A DNA stretch of 64,000 bases, taken from positions 3,063,501-3,127,500 of the forward strand of contig AP031355.1 in NCBI GenBank assembly GCA_037833965.1. The letters run 5' to 3'. The notes under the pieces were generated by a model. It did no database searches and was not told the origin of the DNA. It worked only from the letters and a program-made list of their open reading frames with translations. The DNA is from Marchantia polymorpha subsp. ruderalis (taxonomy: Eukaryota > Streptophyta > Marchantiopsida > Marchantiales > Marchantiaceae). This document shows, piece after piece, positions 27,235 to 43,953 of this stretch (the first letter of the stretch is position 1; each line of letters opens with the position of its first letter). Position numbers and translations under genes: made by a program.

Positions 27235-27834
27235 TATAAAAGAAAACTCTTGTATAGAGAATTTGAACAAGTTGACAAGATAAATATGAAGATGGATTAT
27301 GATTGCAAATGCCACATCCTTTATTGAGAATGCTACAGCAACCAAGTGACATTTGAGATCTTTTGTTTAATCATGTGCTCAATCTCGGTCTCAGATACAC
27401 TCTAGATCTCTTCCTATGATTGCATTCATGTGGCAACTTTCGCTATGCCAGGTCCTTATTCTTGAATGAAAAATGCACACTGCTTATGGATATGACTGCA
27501 GGCTGGTTGCTGGATCTGGCCTGTGCTTTTGGGCGGCATTGACGGCTTTGGATCCATTTGAGATGAAACTAATGGCAGCTTACTGGACACAAAGCTTTAG
27601 AAAGCTGGTCCATTATTGGCTTAAGTTGGACTTGATGTTCGGGATAAGATTATCCCCTCAGGTACACACTGTGTATTGACTAGAATTGGTGTCCATGAAA
27701 CAGTTCTTGCGTTATAGAGTGTAGAAGCTAATGCTCATCATCATGTCGCCTTAGAATGCAGTGCCTTCCCTGCTCAGGCAGACATCATATTGGACAAATT
27801 CTATGAGGCGCATTCATCAAGCCTTATCACACAA
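27235..27834 (+). pseudogene. Peroxidase remnant (pieces of exons 2, 3 and 4)
   Basis: Exon 2 debris (EQVDKINMKMDYDCKC, then ENATATK) lies at about 27260-27345. An exon 3 relic is at 27501-27661, recognisable from SGWPVLLGGID-like codons to the LSG donor, with internal deletions. The first 55 bases of exon 4 are at about 27775-27834 (GGACAAATTCTATGAGGCGC). Stops and frameshifts break every exon. The exon order and spacing show it was once a fourth plus-strand gene between copies 3 and 4. Confidence 0.75.
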
Positions 27835-28095
27835 TGCCATCATCTGGGCTTTCAGGGAACGAAGATAATCTGCAATGTCCGTTGGAAAAAAAGTCGAGAC
27901 CCAGACACTTGCAAAAATGTGAAATGACCGTTTGATAATTTGAGACTCGTTCAGCCAAGATGGTCCAACAACAACCTACATTCCCACTGAAAATGACGAA
28001 TATAAATCTCATGAGCTGCATTGACTTTGAAGATCTGGAAAGAGCTCGTCCTATTTGTGATATGTCATTCCTTTCGGTGATCTTTTATGCTTTAG
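27827..28095 (-). pseudogene. Peroxidase 5'-leader and promoter remnant, opposite strand
   Basis: Read on the minus strand this matches the leader of copies 1, 2 and 6: a decayed TATA (GCATAAAAGATC near 28085), the ATGTCACAAATAGGACGAGCTC-like leader, and the ATGGCATTGTG acceptor region at 27830. It abuts the plus-strand remnant without a coding exon, marking an inversion or deletion joint. Confidence 0.6.
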
Positions 28096-28660
28096 TTTCA
28101 AAAATCTAAATGGTCAAAGTAATATCCTTCACATTGTGAATATCAGTTCTGATAATAATGTACTGTAAAAGTTGGATCAGGTTCAAGGCTATTGGGACAT
28201 ACTTCTCATAACTCTAATGCTTATCTTATCCTCCTTCCGAAGACTCCTCATGTGTAGCATGAAGAGTGTTCGGAAGGAGAGCATCCACATAAATGGTAAA
28301 TAGATCAAGCCCGTGGGACCCAAAGGGTCAAAAGGCTAAAAAACACAATACAAACAATCCAACTCCAAACTAGGAGAGAACCAAAAGAACCCCCTAGCTA
28401 GTGCCCAACAGACATTCAGTCTGTTTCACATTCTTCTACCCAACTACTGGAATTATTCGATTCTATGTATCACATTCCATGAATGATCATGCGTAGCAAC
28501 GTTGAAAAGGGAGCACATAACGTTGCTAGATCCTTGACCTTTCCACAGATCTAAAGGATACAAACTTTTCGCATTCTAATAACATGCAATTCCAAAGAGG
28601 ACTCCTAGCTTCCATGAGTCAACACTCAATTCCGATAGAATATAGAAAGTCTCATTCTAC
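28096..28660. other. Spacer upstream of peroxidase copy 4
   Basis: Noncoding, with no gene seen. It includes a foldback at 28231-28279 with 22-bp arms (20 of 22 paired, CTCCTTCCGAAGACTCCTCA in the left arm) and a 5-bp loop. Confidence 0.6.
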
Positions 28661-28664
28661 ACGA

Positions 28665-29042
28665 TCATGACTAGCTTGCGGACTTAAAATTCGAAATTTC
28701 CAACAGTGACAATTACATTCAGGAGAATATTGCTCCACTTGGAATGCCACTGGAATGACCACTTGGAATGCAGAAACTGAGGTATAAAAGACCACCGTAA
28801 TGAATGACTTATCACAAGTTGGACAATCTTCTTCCAGATCTTCGACCTCCATCAGCTCGTAAGTCTTATCTCCTTCCTTTCCTTGGAAATAAACGAATGC
28901 TCTTGGATCTTTCTAGCTCAACAAGTCTGAAAGTTTCAGACCTTGGTTCCTTCAAGGCCGTGCACGAATCTAAATTTTAGTGAATTAGAGCATTGCAGAT
29001 TTTGTCTCCTTGTCGAAAAGCTCAGATGATAACATTGTGCAG
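28665..29042 (+). promoter_or_regulatory. Promoter and 5'-leader intron of peroxidase copy 4
   Basis: The motif, as TCATGACTAGCTTGC, is at 28665-28679 and TATAAAAG at 28783-28790. The leader intron is 28859-29042 (CTC|GTAAGT ... ATTGTGCAG). The intronic ATG present in most copies is changed to ATAACATTG here. Confidence 0.6.
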
Positions 29043-29166
29043 GAAGGCGAGTCCAATCTTTCATGTGGTTAGACTGTCTTCGACTGGATACGAGGACGAA
29101 ATCGTCCACTTGTTGAAAAGACCCGAGGCTCTCTGGTAAAGTTTCGGCGGAATCGTTCAAGCAACA

Positions 29167-30768
<1,602 letters not shown>

Positions 30769-31042
30769 TCGAGAGATCCATTTTTAGAAAGTTTTTATTT
30801 GCTGTAAGTAATTCAGGCTGTCTTAGTTCACAAAGTACAGCCTCCAATAAAGTAGTGAGGGTGTTAGAATCAAGTAGATTTGTCAACAGAAGTCCGAATC
30901 TATGATGCATGTTGGCTCAGTTTCCTATGTCATGCTTGCAACATAGCACTAGTGGTGGAAGTAGATACAATTCAACTAGAAGAATCTCATTCTTTGATTA
31001 ATCCGAGGCCAACCTTGTAACTTCTCTTCCCTGTCTAATAAA

Positions 31043-33510
31043 CTCAATCACAATTGATTCCCCAAACATGACTTTGCACTGCAGACTACAAGGACTGTAA
31101 GTAGTCAGATTTCCTTAATGTTGTTTTGATCAAGTGAAGTCAAGATGTAGACGTGTAGTTGAAATTGAGGTAGGATTGATAGTTTGGATCAAAACATGAT
31201 GTCTCAGCAGGTCTCTCGGAAGCAAGGAGAATTCTCTAGATCTATTATTTGAAGAACTTTCCTCACTTAAAAGGAAATTTAGATAATGAATCTTATCCAG
31301 TCAGTGAGTAACGTGCAGTAGTGGTGGAGCGGAGATTTTGATTTAAGTGCGGAAAATTGGATAGAATTCGAAGATCTGAAGAAACAATTTGAACATCTTA
31401 TGTCAACCAAAAACTAAATTTTAAAGGTGCTGGAGAAATTGAACTCAATAAACTGCTTTCTTAAATAATCATTTCATTTTCCATTTCTAATATATTCTCC
31501 ATCTGCCTATATGTAATATCACTATAACAAACGAGGGTAGTTTCCCTGCCTGAAAAATTGATTATAACGATCCTCTATTATTGCAATTAAAAGAAGTAGT
31601 AACTTGGTTAAAAAATTTTAAAATGTGGACATAAGTAATATGTGATATGATTTGCGTCGCATTAAGTTTCTGAATAATTATTGTCTCCTCAAATTCCTCG
31701 CCAACAGGCGCATGAAAATACTGTTGCTGGAAGAAGGTTGTGCTTGCACTAGGTTGCATATTTTGTAAAACTTAGGAACCTGCAAGTTTACTGTAGCATC
31801 TATAACATTTTAGACGTGGTCAAATTTCAAAACAGCTCCTGATCAACTTGTGATTAAAAGTACTCCCGGTCGCAATTTGTTCATATAGCTGTGACTGCAA
31901 TAGCAGATTTTGATGGCAGCTGTAACTCCGGCAGAGGCCCAACTCTGATGGAAAACTGTTGTTCTCAACCCTAAAGCTTCGCCTAAAATCTAGAGAAAGG
32001 TTCCTTCTCTTTTTAGTCTCAGCGTGGACTGGAAGCTGGTCTTCCGGGTTGTATACTGGTCCTTCTTTCTATTCAGAATATTGCCATCCTTACAATGTAC
32101 CTTCACATGAGTTGTTTCATGTGCTGTGCTGATTTCTTGGCTGTGTTCTCGCTCGATCCACCGCTAGTCATATGGAAATTCCATCCGTACGAAAGTTATT
32201 GCACGAATCTTGATCCCAGCGCACATGATACTGCGACGTGTCATCTCGGACTATCTAAGTCAAGATTCCAGCAGTTGACATAGTGTTGGATTTCCGAGGC
32301 AGCGGTCCGCATAGGGATGTACAGGTCTCAAAGGCTTCTCAATCTGAAAATTGTATCTGAAGAGAAGACTTACCATCATTCATTGGTGACCCGGATTGGA
32401 TAGCACACTGGTGCCTCACTCGAGTCTTAGGCACTTGGGCCCATTTCGGCTTCAAGTGTAAATGAGAAACAGAAATGAAGATTTTTTGAAATTTGATCTC
32501 ACGACCTAAACTCAAAATATGGGATGCAAGTACTTGGACCCAGAGCAAATATAAATGGATCGGAACCCTTGGCTCCAGATTTGATGGCACTGGATGAAGG
32601 GGAATCATTTTTCGTTTATATGTTTTGACTTCAGAATCGTCCCGATTCTAGAACACTACTTCCACTTCCAAAGCTCAACAGGGTTTAGTTTAGGGTGTGA
32701 TAATATAAAATATATATGTGCGGAGGACATTCACAATATCTAAATTAAACACTAGAGTTTTCTTCTCAACAATTGAGTCAAAACCGACTAATTCTTTCTA
32801 GCAATAAACATACACCTACAGTTGCAAATTCTGATAGTAAGGATTGAAAAATTTCGCACTTTTGGGGTCAATACGTGGACAACTACAGATGATTACTAGT
32901 AGACAAACATTATACGAGATATCCAAACTGGCCATCTTATAGGAAATAGGCAGTCATTCTGAATGCACTGACATGGATTGCATTCAGCAGAAGAAGACAA
33001 AGCACATCATGAAAGGTAATAAACTGCAAGACAAATCCAAAACATGCATGCGGAAGAAAGCACAAGGCGCCTGCATTCCAACCAAACGGAATTCACGTGC
33101 CCATCTTCTTGGAAGTTCCTTATAATAACCTTGGAGAAAAGTGAAACAAAAACACTCACGTTGGAAGTTTCTTTTCGAATAACTCTATTCTCTGATGTGT
33201 CTGCACTTTCCGACGTCACTTTTGCGTACTAGTGAGATTTACTATTTGAACAGTAAAAGAATCTGTCCAAAAAGTTCCTCATAATTCCTTGCTAACCGAA
33301 GATATGAAATCCATTACATCTCTCCTCTCCATTGCTGGAGGATCATGCGTTGCTTCCTGACAAGGGAGCACACCAGGTGGTTAAATCCATAACTCTTCCT
33401 GTTTCTGAAGGACACATATTTGCGAATTGTGATCACATTGAATTCCAAAGACGCCACCTAGATTCCATGGCTGCACTATCGATTCCCATATTGTATGAAA
33501 ATCGTCCCTA
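31043..33510. other. Spacer between peroxidase copies 4 and 5
   Basis: It corresponds in order to 43954-47160 between copies 7 and 8, and inverted to parts of 18430-20070. It includes a repeated block at about 31890-32290 with a 62-codon frame that I do not regard as a gene. The peroxidase relic present in the sister spacer at 45455-45908 is absent here. Confidence 0.6.
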
Positions 33511-33517
33511 CATTCAG

Positions 33518-33886
33518 TCATGGCCAGCTTGCAGTATTAAAATAATTCATTATTTTTTCATATCAGGAATGAACAAGCACAGAGTGGAGGAGATTACTGG
33601 GACCACTTGCCATCCTAAACTCGGTATAAAAGACCATCGAAAGGAATGACTAATCACAAGCTGGACAAGCTCCATCTGATCTTTGACCTCAATTCAGCTC
33701 GTGAGTTTTATCTCGTTGCTTTGCTCAGGCGCATAGGCTGCTTTCGGATCCTGTTAGCTCAGCAAGTCTCAAAGTTCGATTTCTCGTTTCATTTTTTCTT
33801 CGTGTCCAGTCTTAGCAATATTCTATCGAGCATGCACATCGAATCGTCTTTCTTTTTCTAAACCTACAAATCATGGCATTGCGCAG
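33518..33886 (+). promoter_or_regulatory. Promoter and 5'-leader intron of peroxidase copy 5
   Basis: TCATGGCCAGCTTGC is at 33518-33532 and TATAAAAG at 33625-33632. The leader begins about 33655. The predicted intron is 33701-33886 (AGCTC|GTGAGT ... TTGCGCAG|GAAG). Confidence 0.7.
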
Positions 33887-34011
33887 GAAGGTGAGTCTTA
33901 TCAACTTGCGTGATTGGACAGCCTTCGACTGGGTACGAGGTCGAGATCGTCCACTTGTTGACAAGGCCCGGACTGCCTGGGAGTAGTGCCGTTGGCATTG
34001 TTCTAGCTACA

Positions 34012-35599
34012 ATGGCTTCAACCAGTCCGAGATCGCTCCTCTTGCTTGTGCTAGCGGTGGCAGTAGTTGTTTCAGATGCGCAGTTACAGCTGTCAGAAAC
34101 GTTCTATGATGCCACATGTCCACAAGCCGCATCCATCGTCCAACAGAAGGTGAATGCGTTCGTGGATGCCGATCGAGGCCTCGCTGCAGCTTTGATGAGA
34201 CTTCATTTCCACGACTGCTTCGTCCGGGTAAGAGGAGGCGTGGTGCATTCAAGGACGTGTTCAGAAGTTAATGACCTGTCAATACTTAGAGATGGCGATT
34301 TCCCTTCTGAACGACAGAATATTGATTGCCTTGCAGGGCTGCGATGGGTCCGTTCTTCTCAATTCTACCGACACAATGTTGACTGAGAAAGAAGCATTGC
34401 TAAACAAAGGTTCTCTGAGGGGATTCGAGCAGATAGACGAAATAAAGATGGAGCTCGAGTGCGCATGCCCAGGTGTGGTATCTTGTGCCGATATTTTGGC
34501 ATTGGTTGCCCGAGACGCCACTGCGAAGGTATGTGGTTTGACGATTTACATTCCCAGGGATCCACTGCTATTGTCACACTTCAAGCCCTAAATTCTCAGC
34601 TTTGATGTAGAGGCTAACAATGTTTCAGTCCTCGGACACGATGCATGAGGCTTGTCCTATATCCGCACAAAGTTACACTCGAAGATATTCATAAGCAATA
34701 TGTGATCATTTGCAGGTTGGCGGCACCAGCTGGCCTGTGTTTTTGGGCCGTATAGACGGAGGAGCTTCATTCGCCGATGAGGTCAACAGTAGTTTACCTG
34801 AACGTACAGACAACTTCACGCAACTCGTCGCCAGGTTCGCCAGAGTTGGACTCGATGCCAGAGACATGGTTATCCTATCAGGTAATTTGACGAGTGCAAA
34901 ATGATTTATCGTGTGACGCTTCAGCTACAGAATACTATACTAGAATTTGAAGCCTCCGCGCACATACCTCGATGTCGGAGTGCTTACATTCACATTTTGT
35001 CGTCTCCGACTTGGGCTTTGTCACATTCATATATTCTGGGGATAAACTCTATCAACTCTGAAACACATAATGTACCTCAGATATGAATTCAATGCACGCG
35101 TCTTAAACAGGTCGCAGCAAAACACGCACACACACTCTTTACTCTTTAGTTTTCATATTCACTTGTCTTTCCTCACAACATTCACTCTACCGCAGGAGGA
35201 CACTCTATTGGACAAGTTCACTGTGGCGCATTTTTCGAGCGCCTCTACAACTTCCAGGGACTCAACATCACCGATCCCTCCATGGACCCTGAGTTTGCTG
35301 CCATGCTCAAGGTCCAGTGCCCTCAGACCAAGCCCTTCGGATTCATGGCTTTGGACGCCACCAACGGCACCTTCGACTCCGCGTACTACTTGGACCTGCT
35401 CACGAACAAGGGCCTGCTGGAGTCGGACGTGGCGCTCTTGAGCGACCCTCTGGGCGTGGAATACGCCATCAGAGCGGTGCAAGATCCCATGGCCTTCCTG
35501 AACGAGTTCGGATGGGCCATGATCAAAATGGGCGCCATTCCTGCGCTCGAGCCCTACGGGTGGAGAAGACACTGCGCCTTTGTAGAACCCAAATTCTAG
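34012..35599 (+). CDS. PRX: Class III peroxidase, copy 5 (described in full)
   Basis: Exons are 34012-34227, 34337-34528, 34716-34881 and 35196-35599; intron phases are 0, 0, 1 at the canonical class III sites. The 325-residue length is normal for the family. A hydrophobic signal peptide is probably cut after SDA23, giving mature [14 protein letters not shown], the typical N-terminal Gln. Distal haem pocket: Arg63 and His67 in RLHFHDC, then GCDGS (Ca site). The [13 protein letters not shown] helix follows, then SSLPE, and proximal His194 in [10 protein letters not shown]. The eight cysteines expected for four disulfides are present, plus NxS/T glycosylation sites. These secreted enzymes use H2O2 to oxidise phenolics, or generate reactive oxygen, in wall or vacuole. 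The substrate is not readable. AATAAA is at 35882-35887. Confidence 0.95.
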
Positions 35600-35937
35600 T
35601 CCAGTGATGCATTTCACGCTAGATTCCATTTGTTCCATTTGTTGTGAGTAATTTTGGCTCTTGGATCTCACTCCTGGCAGCCTTCAATAAGACGGTTACT
35701 GCATTTAGAACTAGGCACATAGTCAAGAAACTCTACATCTATGGTGCACCTTGGATCATGTTCCCATATCACATGTGTAGCTATAGGGTCAGAAAACAGT
35801 AGTGGTGGATGTAGATACAATTGAATTAGTTGAATCTCATTCTTGTAGTGATTCAAGCTTGTAACTTACTCTTCACTATGTAATAAATCCAATAACCATT
35901 GATTCTCAAATGATGACTATGCATTACGTGTGAAAAA

Positions 35938-36290
35938 GTAAAGACACTGCGCCTTTGTAGAACCCAAATTCTAGTCCAGTGATGCATTGTTGTGCTATTT
36001 CTTGTGAAGAAATTATGGCAGTCTGATCTCACCAAGGACAGCATTCAATAAGCTAGTGAGGGTTTTAGAGTCATGTAGGATAGTCAACAAAGCGCGAATT
36101 TATGGTGCTCCTTAGGTCAGGTTGTTATGTCCTTTTGGCACAATAATACCCACAAAGCATTAGTGGTGGGTGTAGATACAAGTCAGCTAGATACATCTCA
36201 TTATTTGAAGGATTGGAGGCCAAGCGTGTAACTATATTTCCTTGTGTTATGAATCCAATAATGATTGATTTCCAGAACATGATTACGTAC
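35938..36290 (+). pseudogene. Duplicated last 40 bases of peroxidase exon 4 plus 3' flank
   Basis: It begins GTAAAGACACTGCGCC and repeats the end of copy 5 exon 4 ([10 protein letters not shown] and stop), followed by a diverged second copy of the 3' UTR, including AATCCAATAATG near 36255. No other exon remains. It is a short tandem duplication of the gene's end. Confidence 0.8.
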
Positions 36291-37910
36291 TGCAGTTTAC
36301 AAGGACTGTCTTTGGTGTCACAATTGCTGAACTCTGTTCATCAAGTTGTGGGAAGATTTAGATGTGTAGTTCCTATAGGAGTACGCTTGCTAGGTTGTAT
36401 TATCTGTATTGGAAGAATGCAAAAAATACGATGTGCTAGGAGGTTTTTTTGAAGCTTGAATGAACACGAAAGAGAATTCCCTAGAATTTGACTGCGAATA
36501 GGTTTATTCAACATCTGTAGAGGAGGTGGGCTGAAAATAGATATGACAACTATCAAGTGAATCATCATCACCAAAAACTACATCATAACTATCTTCGATT
36601 CCTGCAATTTTTTTAAACTGGAAACTGCTCATTCAAGTGATGAAAAAAAGTACATTTTGTTATGGTTTCTATCGCAAGATCTTTCAGACTCGCATACAGT
36701 GACAATTCAGCCCGTAATTGCTGATACAGAACCTGCATACATGAGTGTTTTCCCTTTATAATGAGCTACCTAAATTGGCTACGAAGAACTGTTGTGGTTT
36801 ATATTTTGTTCGGCCAGTAAGTAAATCTTTTTTGCAAGATATGTATTTCTGATAATAAATTGTATATATTAGTAGTTCATTAAAGTAGTAACAATGCGAA
36901 CTCCAAAGAACTTTTGGATAGTTATGAACGCGGGGGCTTACGTTCGCGATACCCAACGCAAGACATGTTGATAAGGAATCGAGGCATTGAAAATGCGATG
37001 GCCTAGACTGGTATGAATAACCGGGAAGATACCCAAATCTATGGCCACGATCTGATTGTTTGACCAAGACTCGTGAGATATTTGATCTGCTAATTCTCCA
37101 AACCTTTGGCCTGCGAAAGGGGGTATAACTATTTCAGAAAAGCAGTTACATTTTTATTCTCAGTTCGCATTATACTATGGGATGATTGGGTATACGCTCC
37201 CCACGAATAGCAAGTTCTTTGGAGTATTGCGTTTAAAGTGACAAAGGATGCTCAACGTAATGTTTTCCTTGTCTAGGATAAAATTTCTTCTTTAAAATAT
37301 CTTGGTTTTGAACTTAAATTTGTCACAGTAGAAAGTGTTACAACTTATTTTTCTGCATCAAATCCGAAGAGTAGCACGAATAAGAGACTTCTGCTACCTA
37401 TTTCCTGTCAAATTTTCATCTGACAAGATTGAATACAAGTTTATAAAACCGGCTTACTTTGGTTCAAGAATTTCCTCCTTTGCTGATGATGGAATCTCTC
37501 CAGATCCCAGCTGAAACACTCAATTATGCTATTAGAATGTCTATTTAACATGCGTGTCTCGCTGGAAATCCAACTCATGATAGCAGAAGTTGCAAAAATT
37601 CTCGCATCTGACAATCTAACAAGAGTGTGCGAGAACGAACGCTCTTGTCGGCCTATCGATACATATTCAGCTTGGGAGGCCTAAGGACCTCCCCACCTCC
37701 CCCCTCCCCCATCCCAGCGCTCGGAATCATATACAGATGATCCAACCTAGAGATCTTAACTTCATAACAATTACACAATGATTTATTTCATTATGACTTC
37801 TAGAAATCATCATATTTTTTTCAATCGATCAACAGAATTAACCGAACATAAGTGAAACCCCCTGCAGTCCTAATACACAGCAGTACAAACCCATGTTAAG
37901 GGAGTGAATG
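36291..37910. other. Spacer between convergent peroxidase copies 5 and 6
   Basis: Tail-to-tail spacer with no gene, promoter or RNA signal that I recognise. It contains a short C-rich tract at 37690-37718. Confidence 0.55.
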
Positions 37911-38216
37911 GTTATTGGATTTATTACACAGTGAAGAGTAAGTTACAAGGATGGCCTCGGATTATTCCAAGAATGAGATTCACCTAATTCAATTGTATCT
38001 ACACCCACCACTAGTGTTTTCTGACCCTATAGCTACATATACATATGTGATATAGACACATTATCCAAGGTGCGCCACAGATGTACAGTTTTCTTGACTA
38101 CATGCCTAGTTCTGAAAGCAATAACCGTCTTATTGAAGGCTGCCAGGAGTGATGTCCAAGAGCCAAAATTACTCACAACAAATGGAACAAATGGGATCTA
38201 GCGTGACATCACATGA

Positions 38217-39829
<1,613 letters not shown>

Positions 39830-39954
39830 TGTAGCTAGAACAATGCCGACTGCACTCCCCTCAGGCAGTCCGGGACCTGTCAACAAGTGGACGATCTCGT
39901 CCTCGTATCCAGTCGAAGGCAGTCCAATCAAGCGAGTTGATCAGACTCACCTTC

Positions 39955-40319
39955 CTGCACAATGCCATCATCAGAGCGTTCAGACCAAGAAAGAAAATCT
40001 CCAATTCCCGTAAAAATGAAACTTGCTAAAAACGAGATTCGTGCGCAGCTTTGAAAGAAACGAGGTCTGAAACTCTGAAATTTGTGCAGCAAAGATGATC
40101 CATTACTCTTATGTTTTCCAAGGCAAGGATCGTGATAAGACTTACGAGCTGACTTGAGTTCGTAGATCTGGAAGAAGATGGTCCAACTTTTGATAAGTCA
40201 TTCATTTCGTCGGACTTTTATACTTCGTATTTACATTTCAAGTGGTCAGAGTAGTATCCTCCGCACTGTGATTTTCACTCCTGATTATTTGGTATTTTAA
40301 TATCGCAAGCTGGCCATGA
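39955..40319 (-). promoter_or_regulatory. Promoter and 5'-leader intron of peroxidase copy 6
   Basis: TCATGGCCAGCTTGC is at 40319-40305 and TATAAAAG at 40222-40215. The predicted leader intron is 40145-39955 (AGCTC|GTAAGT ... TTGTGCAG|GAAG). Confidence 0.65.
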
Positions 40320-41620
40320 TCTTTTGAAATGACACTTTACATATTATATTGGAATTGATAGTAGTGTCATGGAGGAGGAAGGCCTTTTTGGAATTGCATG
40401 TGATCAGATTGCAAACATATGTATCCTTTAGATCTATGGAAAGGTCAAGAATCTAACAACCTTCTGCGTTCGCTCATCACGTTGCTACGCATGATGATCA
40501 TGGAATGTGATACTGGGAATCGATTACTTTCAGAAGTTAAGGAGAAGGATATGAGTCAAACTTCCTGAGACTGAATCTCTCACAAAATTTTTACATCTAG
40601 CTCATTTAATGCTGAGTAAGAAGGTCCTCTCAGGATTTTGCTAAATTTCAGTACTGCAGGACAGAAAGTACTTCTTTGGATACAAAGTACATAGAAGGAC
40701 GGTTTGAAGTCTCACACTCTCATGTACACGACGAGTCCATGTATGGCAGGCCTCATAATTTCTTGCAAATGCCAGGTTTGCCAGAAATAAATAAATTCTG
40801 GAATAGTTTTGTCTTCAATCGTGTACACATTCACAATTTTAGGCTAAAACCTCAACCTAAGGATGCACAATTCATTCTTCGTACAGGTGGGATCAATATG
40901 TGGACAACTAATGATTATTTCAACATGACATAAATAGGACAAGATCCAAACTTGCCATGTTAAAGGCAAAAGAAGTAGTCAGTCCTCCTGAATGCAGTAT
41001 CTTGGATTGCTCTGAGCAGCATAAGTCAAAGCTGATGAGGAGAGTTATTCAGTTGTCCGACAATTTAAAACATGCACGTCAATGAAAGAAGATAAACGAA
41101 TGCGTTTGAATTCCAGCTATGCGAATCTCAACCTTCTTGGAGGCTTCATACTATACCTCGGCAATTTTCTTGTCGGAGTGGCCTACGGTCTTTCAGGTAC
41201 TGCAGAGTAAGGTAAACAGGATATGTCTTCTGTTTACGATACTCTGCAGTTATACTACTAACCTTAATAAACCTTTTTTAGCTGATTTGCTCCATTATGA
41301 TGTGTCTGAAGTTCCCCATTTTGACCAACTCTTAATCTTCATTGTTTAATTACTAAAGATTCGGTCTTATAAGCTCCAAATCGTTTTCTGTCTCCGGAAG
41401 GAATAGAATCCATTAAGTCTCACCATTCCATCAACGATCATGCGTTGCTCCTCCAAAACGGGGTCACAATAGGTGGTAATATTATAATACTCTGGATCTG
41501 AATCAAACTATTATGTGAAGTGTGATCAGATCTGATTCCGATAAGGACACCTAGCTTCCATGGTTGAGCTTCGGATTTGATATGCATTTCAAATATAATA
41601 TACCTAGCGCAATTACACAT
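40320..41620. other. Divergent promoter spacer between peroxidase copies 6 and 7
   Basis: Second head-to-head spacer, with stretches shared with the 2/3 spacer and with spacers near 32850 and 46510. It contains a foldback at 41199-41250. I see no gene. Confidence 0.55.
41199..41250. repeat. Foldback sequence, 21-bp arms (19 of 21 paired), 10-bp loop
   Basis: The left arm begins ACTGCAGAGTAAGG and the right arm ends ATACTCTGCAGT. It sits midway between two divergent peroxidase promoters. A degenerate counterpart lies at 22795-22845. Confidence 0.85.
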
Positions 41621-41622
41621 AG

Positions 41623-41966
41623 TCAAGGCCAACTTGCAGCATTACTGTAATTTACCAAATTTACAAACAGGAATGACAAGTCAGCGTCCAGTGTATCGAT
41701 GGAATCACATGGATCCTATACTCAAGTATAAAAGACCATAGAGAGGAATGACTTATCACAAGTTGGACGAGCTCCATCTGATCTTCGACCTCAATTCAGC
41801 TCGTGAGTTTAACGTCGTTTTTTTGCCGTACAGGCTGCTCTTCGATGTTCAAGTTTTAAACTTGCTGATTTCTTCCTATTTGTGTTCAGTAGTAGCAATT
41901 TTCTGTCCAGCATGCATCTCGGATTGTCTTTTTTTCTCTGACTCCCGAGATGATGGCAAATTGCAG
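41623..41966 (+). promoter_or_regulatory. Promoter and 5'-leader intron of peroxidase copy 7
   Basis: The motif, as TCAAGGCCAACTTGC, is at 41623-41637 and TATAAAAG at 41727-41734. The leader intron is 41803-41966 (AGCTC|GTGAGT ... AATTGCAG|GAAG). Confidence 0.6.
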
Positions 41967-42091
41967 GAAGGGAAGTCTGATCAACTTATGTGGTCGGACC
42001 ACCTTCGACTGGATGCGAGGTCGAGATCGTCCACTCGTTGACAGGGCTAAGACTGTCTCGGGAGTGAGGAGTTGGCATTGTTCTAGCACCA

Positions 42092-43667
<1,576 letters not shown>

Positions 43668-43953
43668 TCCAGTGATTCATTGTCGCGCTGGAATCCATTT
43701 GTTGGGAGCAATTTTGGCTATTGGATCTCACTCCCGGCAGACTTCAATAAGACGGTTATTGCTTTCAGAACTAGGAATTTATTCAAGAAAGGTGTAAATC
43801 TGTGGTTTACCTTGGATCATGTTCCTATATCACATATGTAGCTATAGGGTCAGAAAAAACTAGTGGTGGACGTAGATACAATTGAATTAGATGAATCTCA
43901 TTCTTTGAATGATCCGAGGCCAAGCTTGTAACTACTCTTCCCTATGTAATAAA

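Noticed and set aside
32095..32283. A 62-codon frame repeated at 45107-45295 with similar protein, possibly a small conserved gene
   Set aside because: Comparing the two copies by eye, most base differences change amino acids and few are silent. That fits a duplicated noncoding block rather than a protein under selection.
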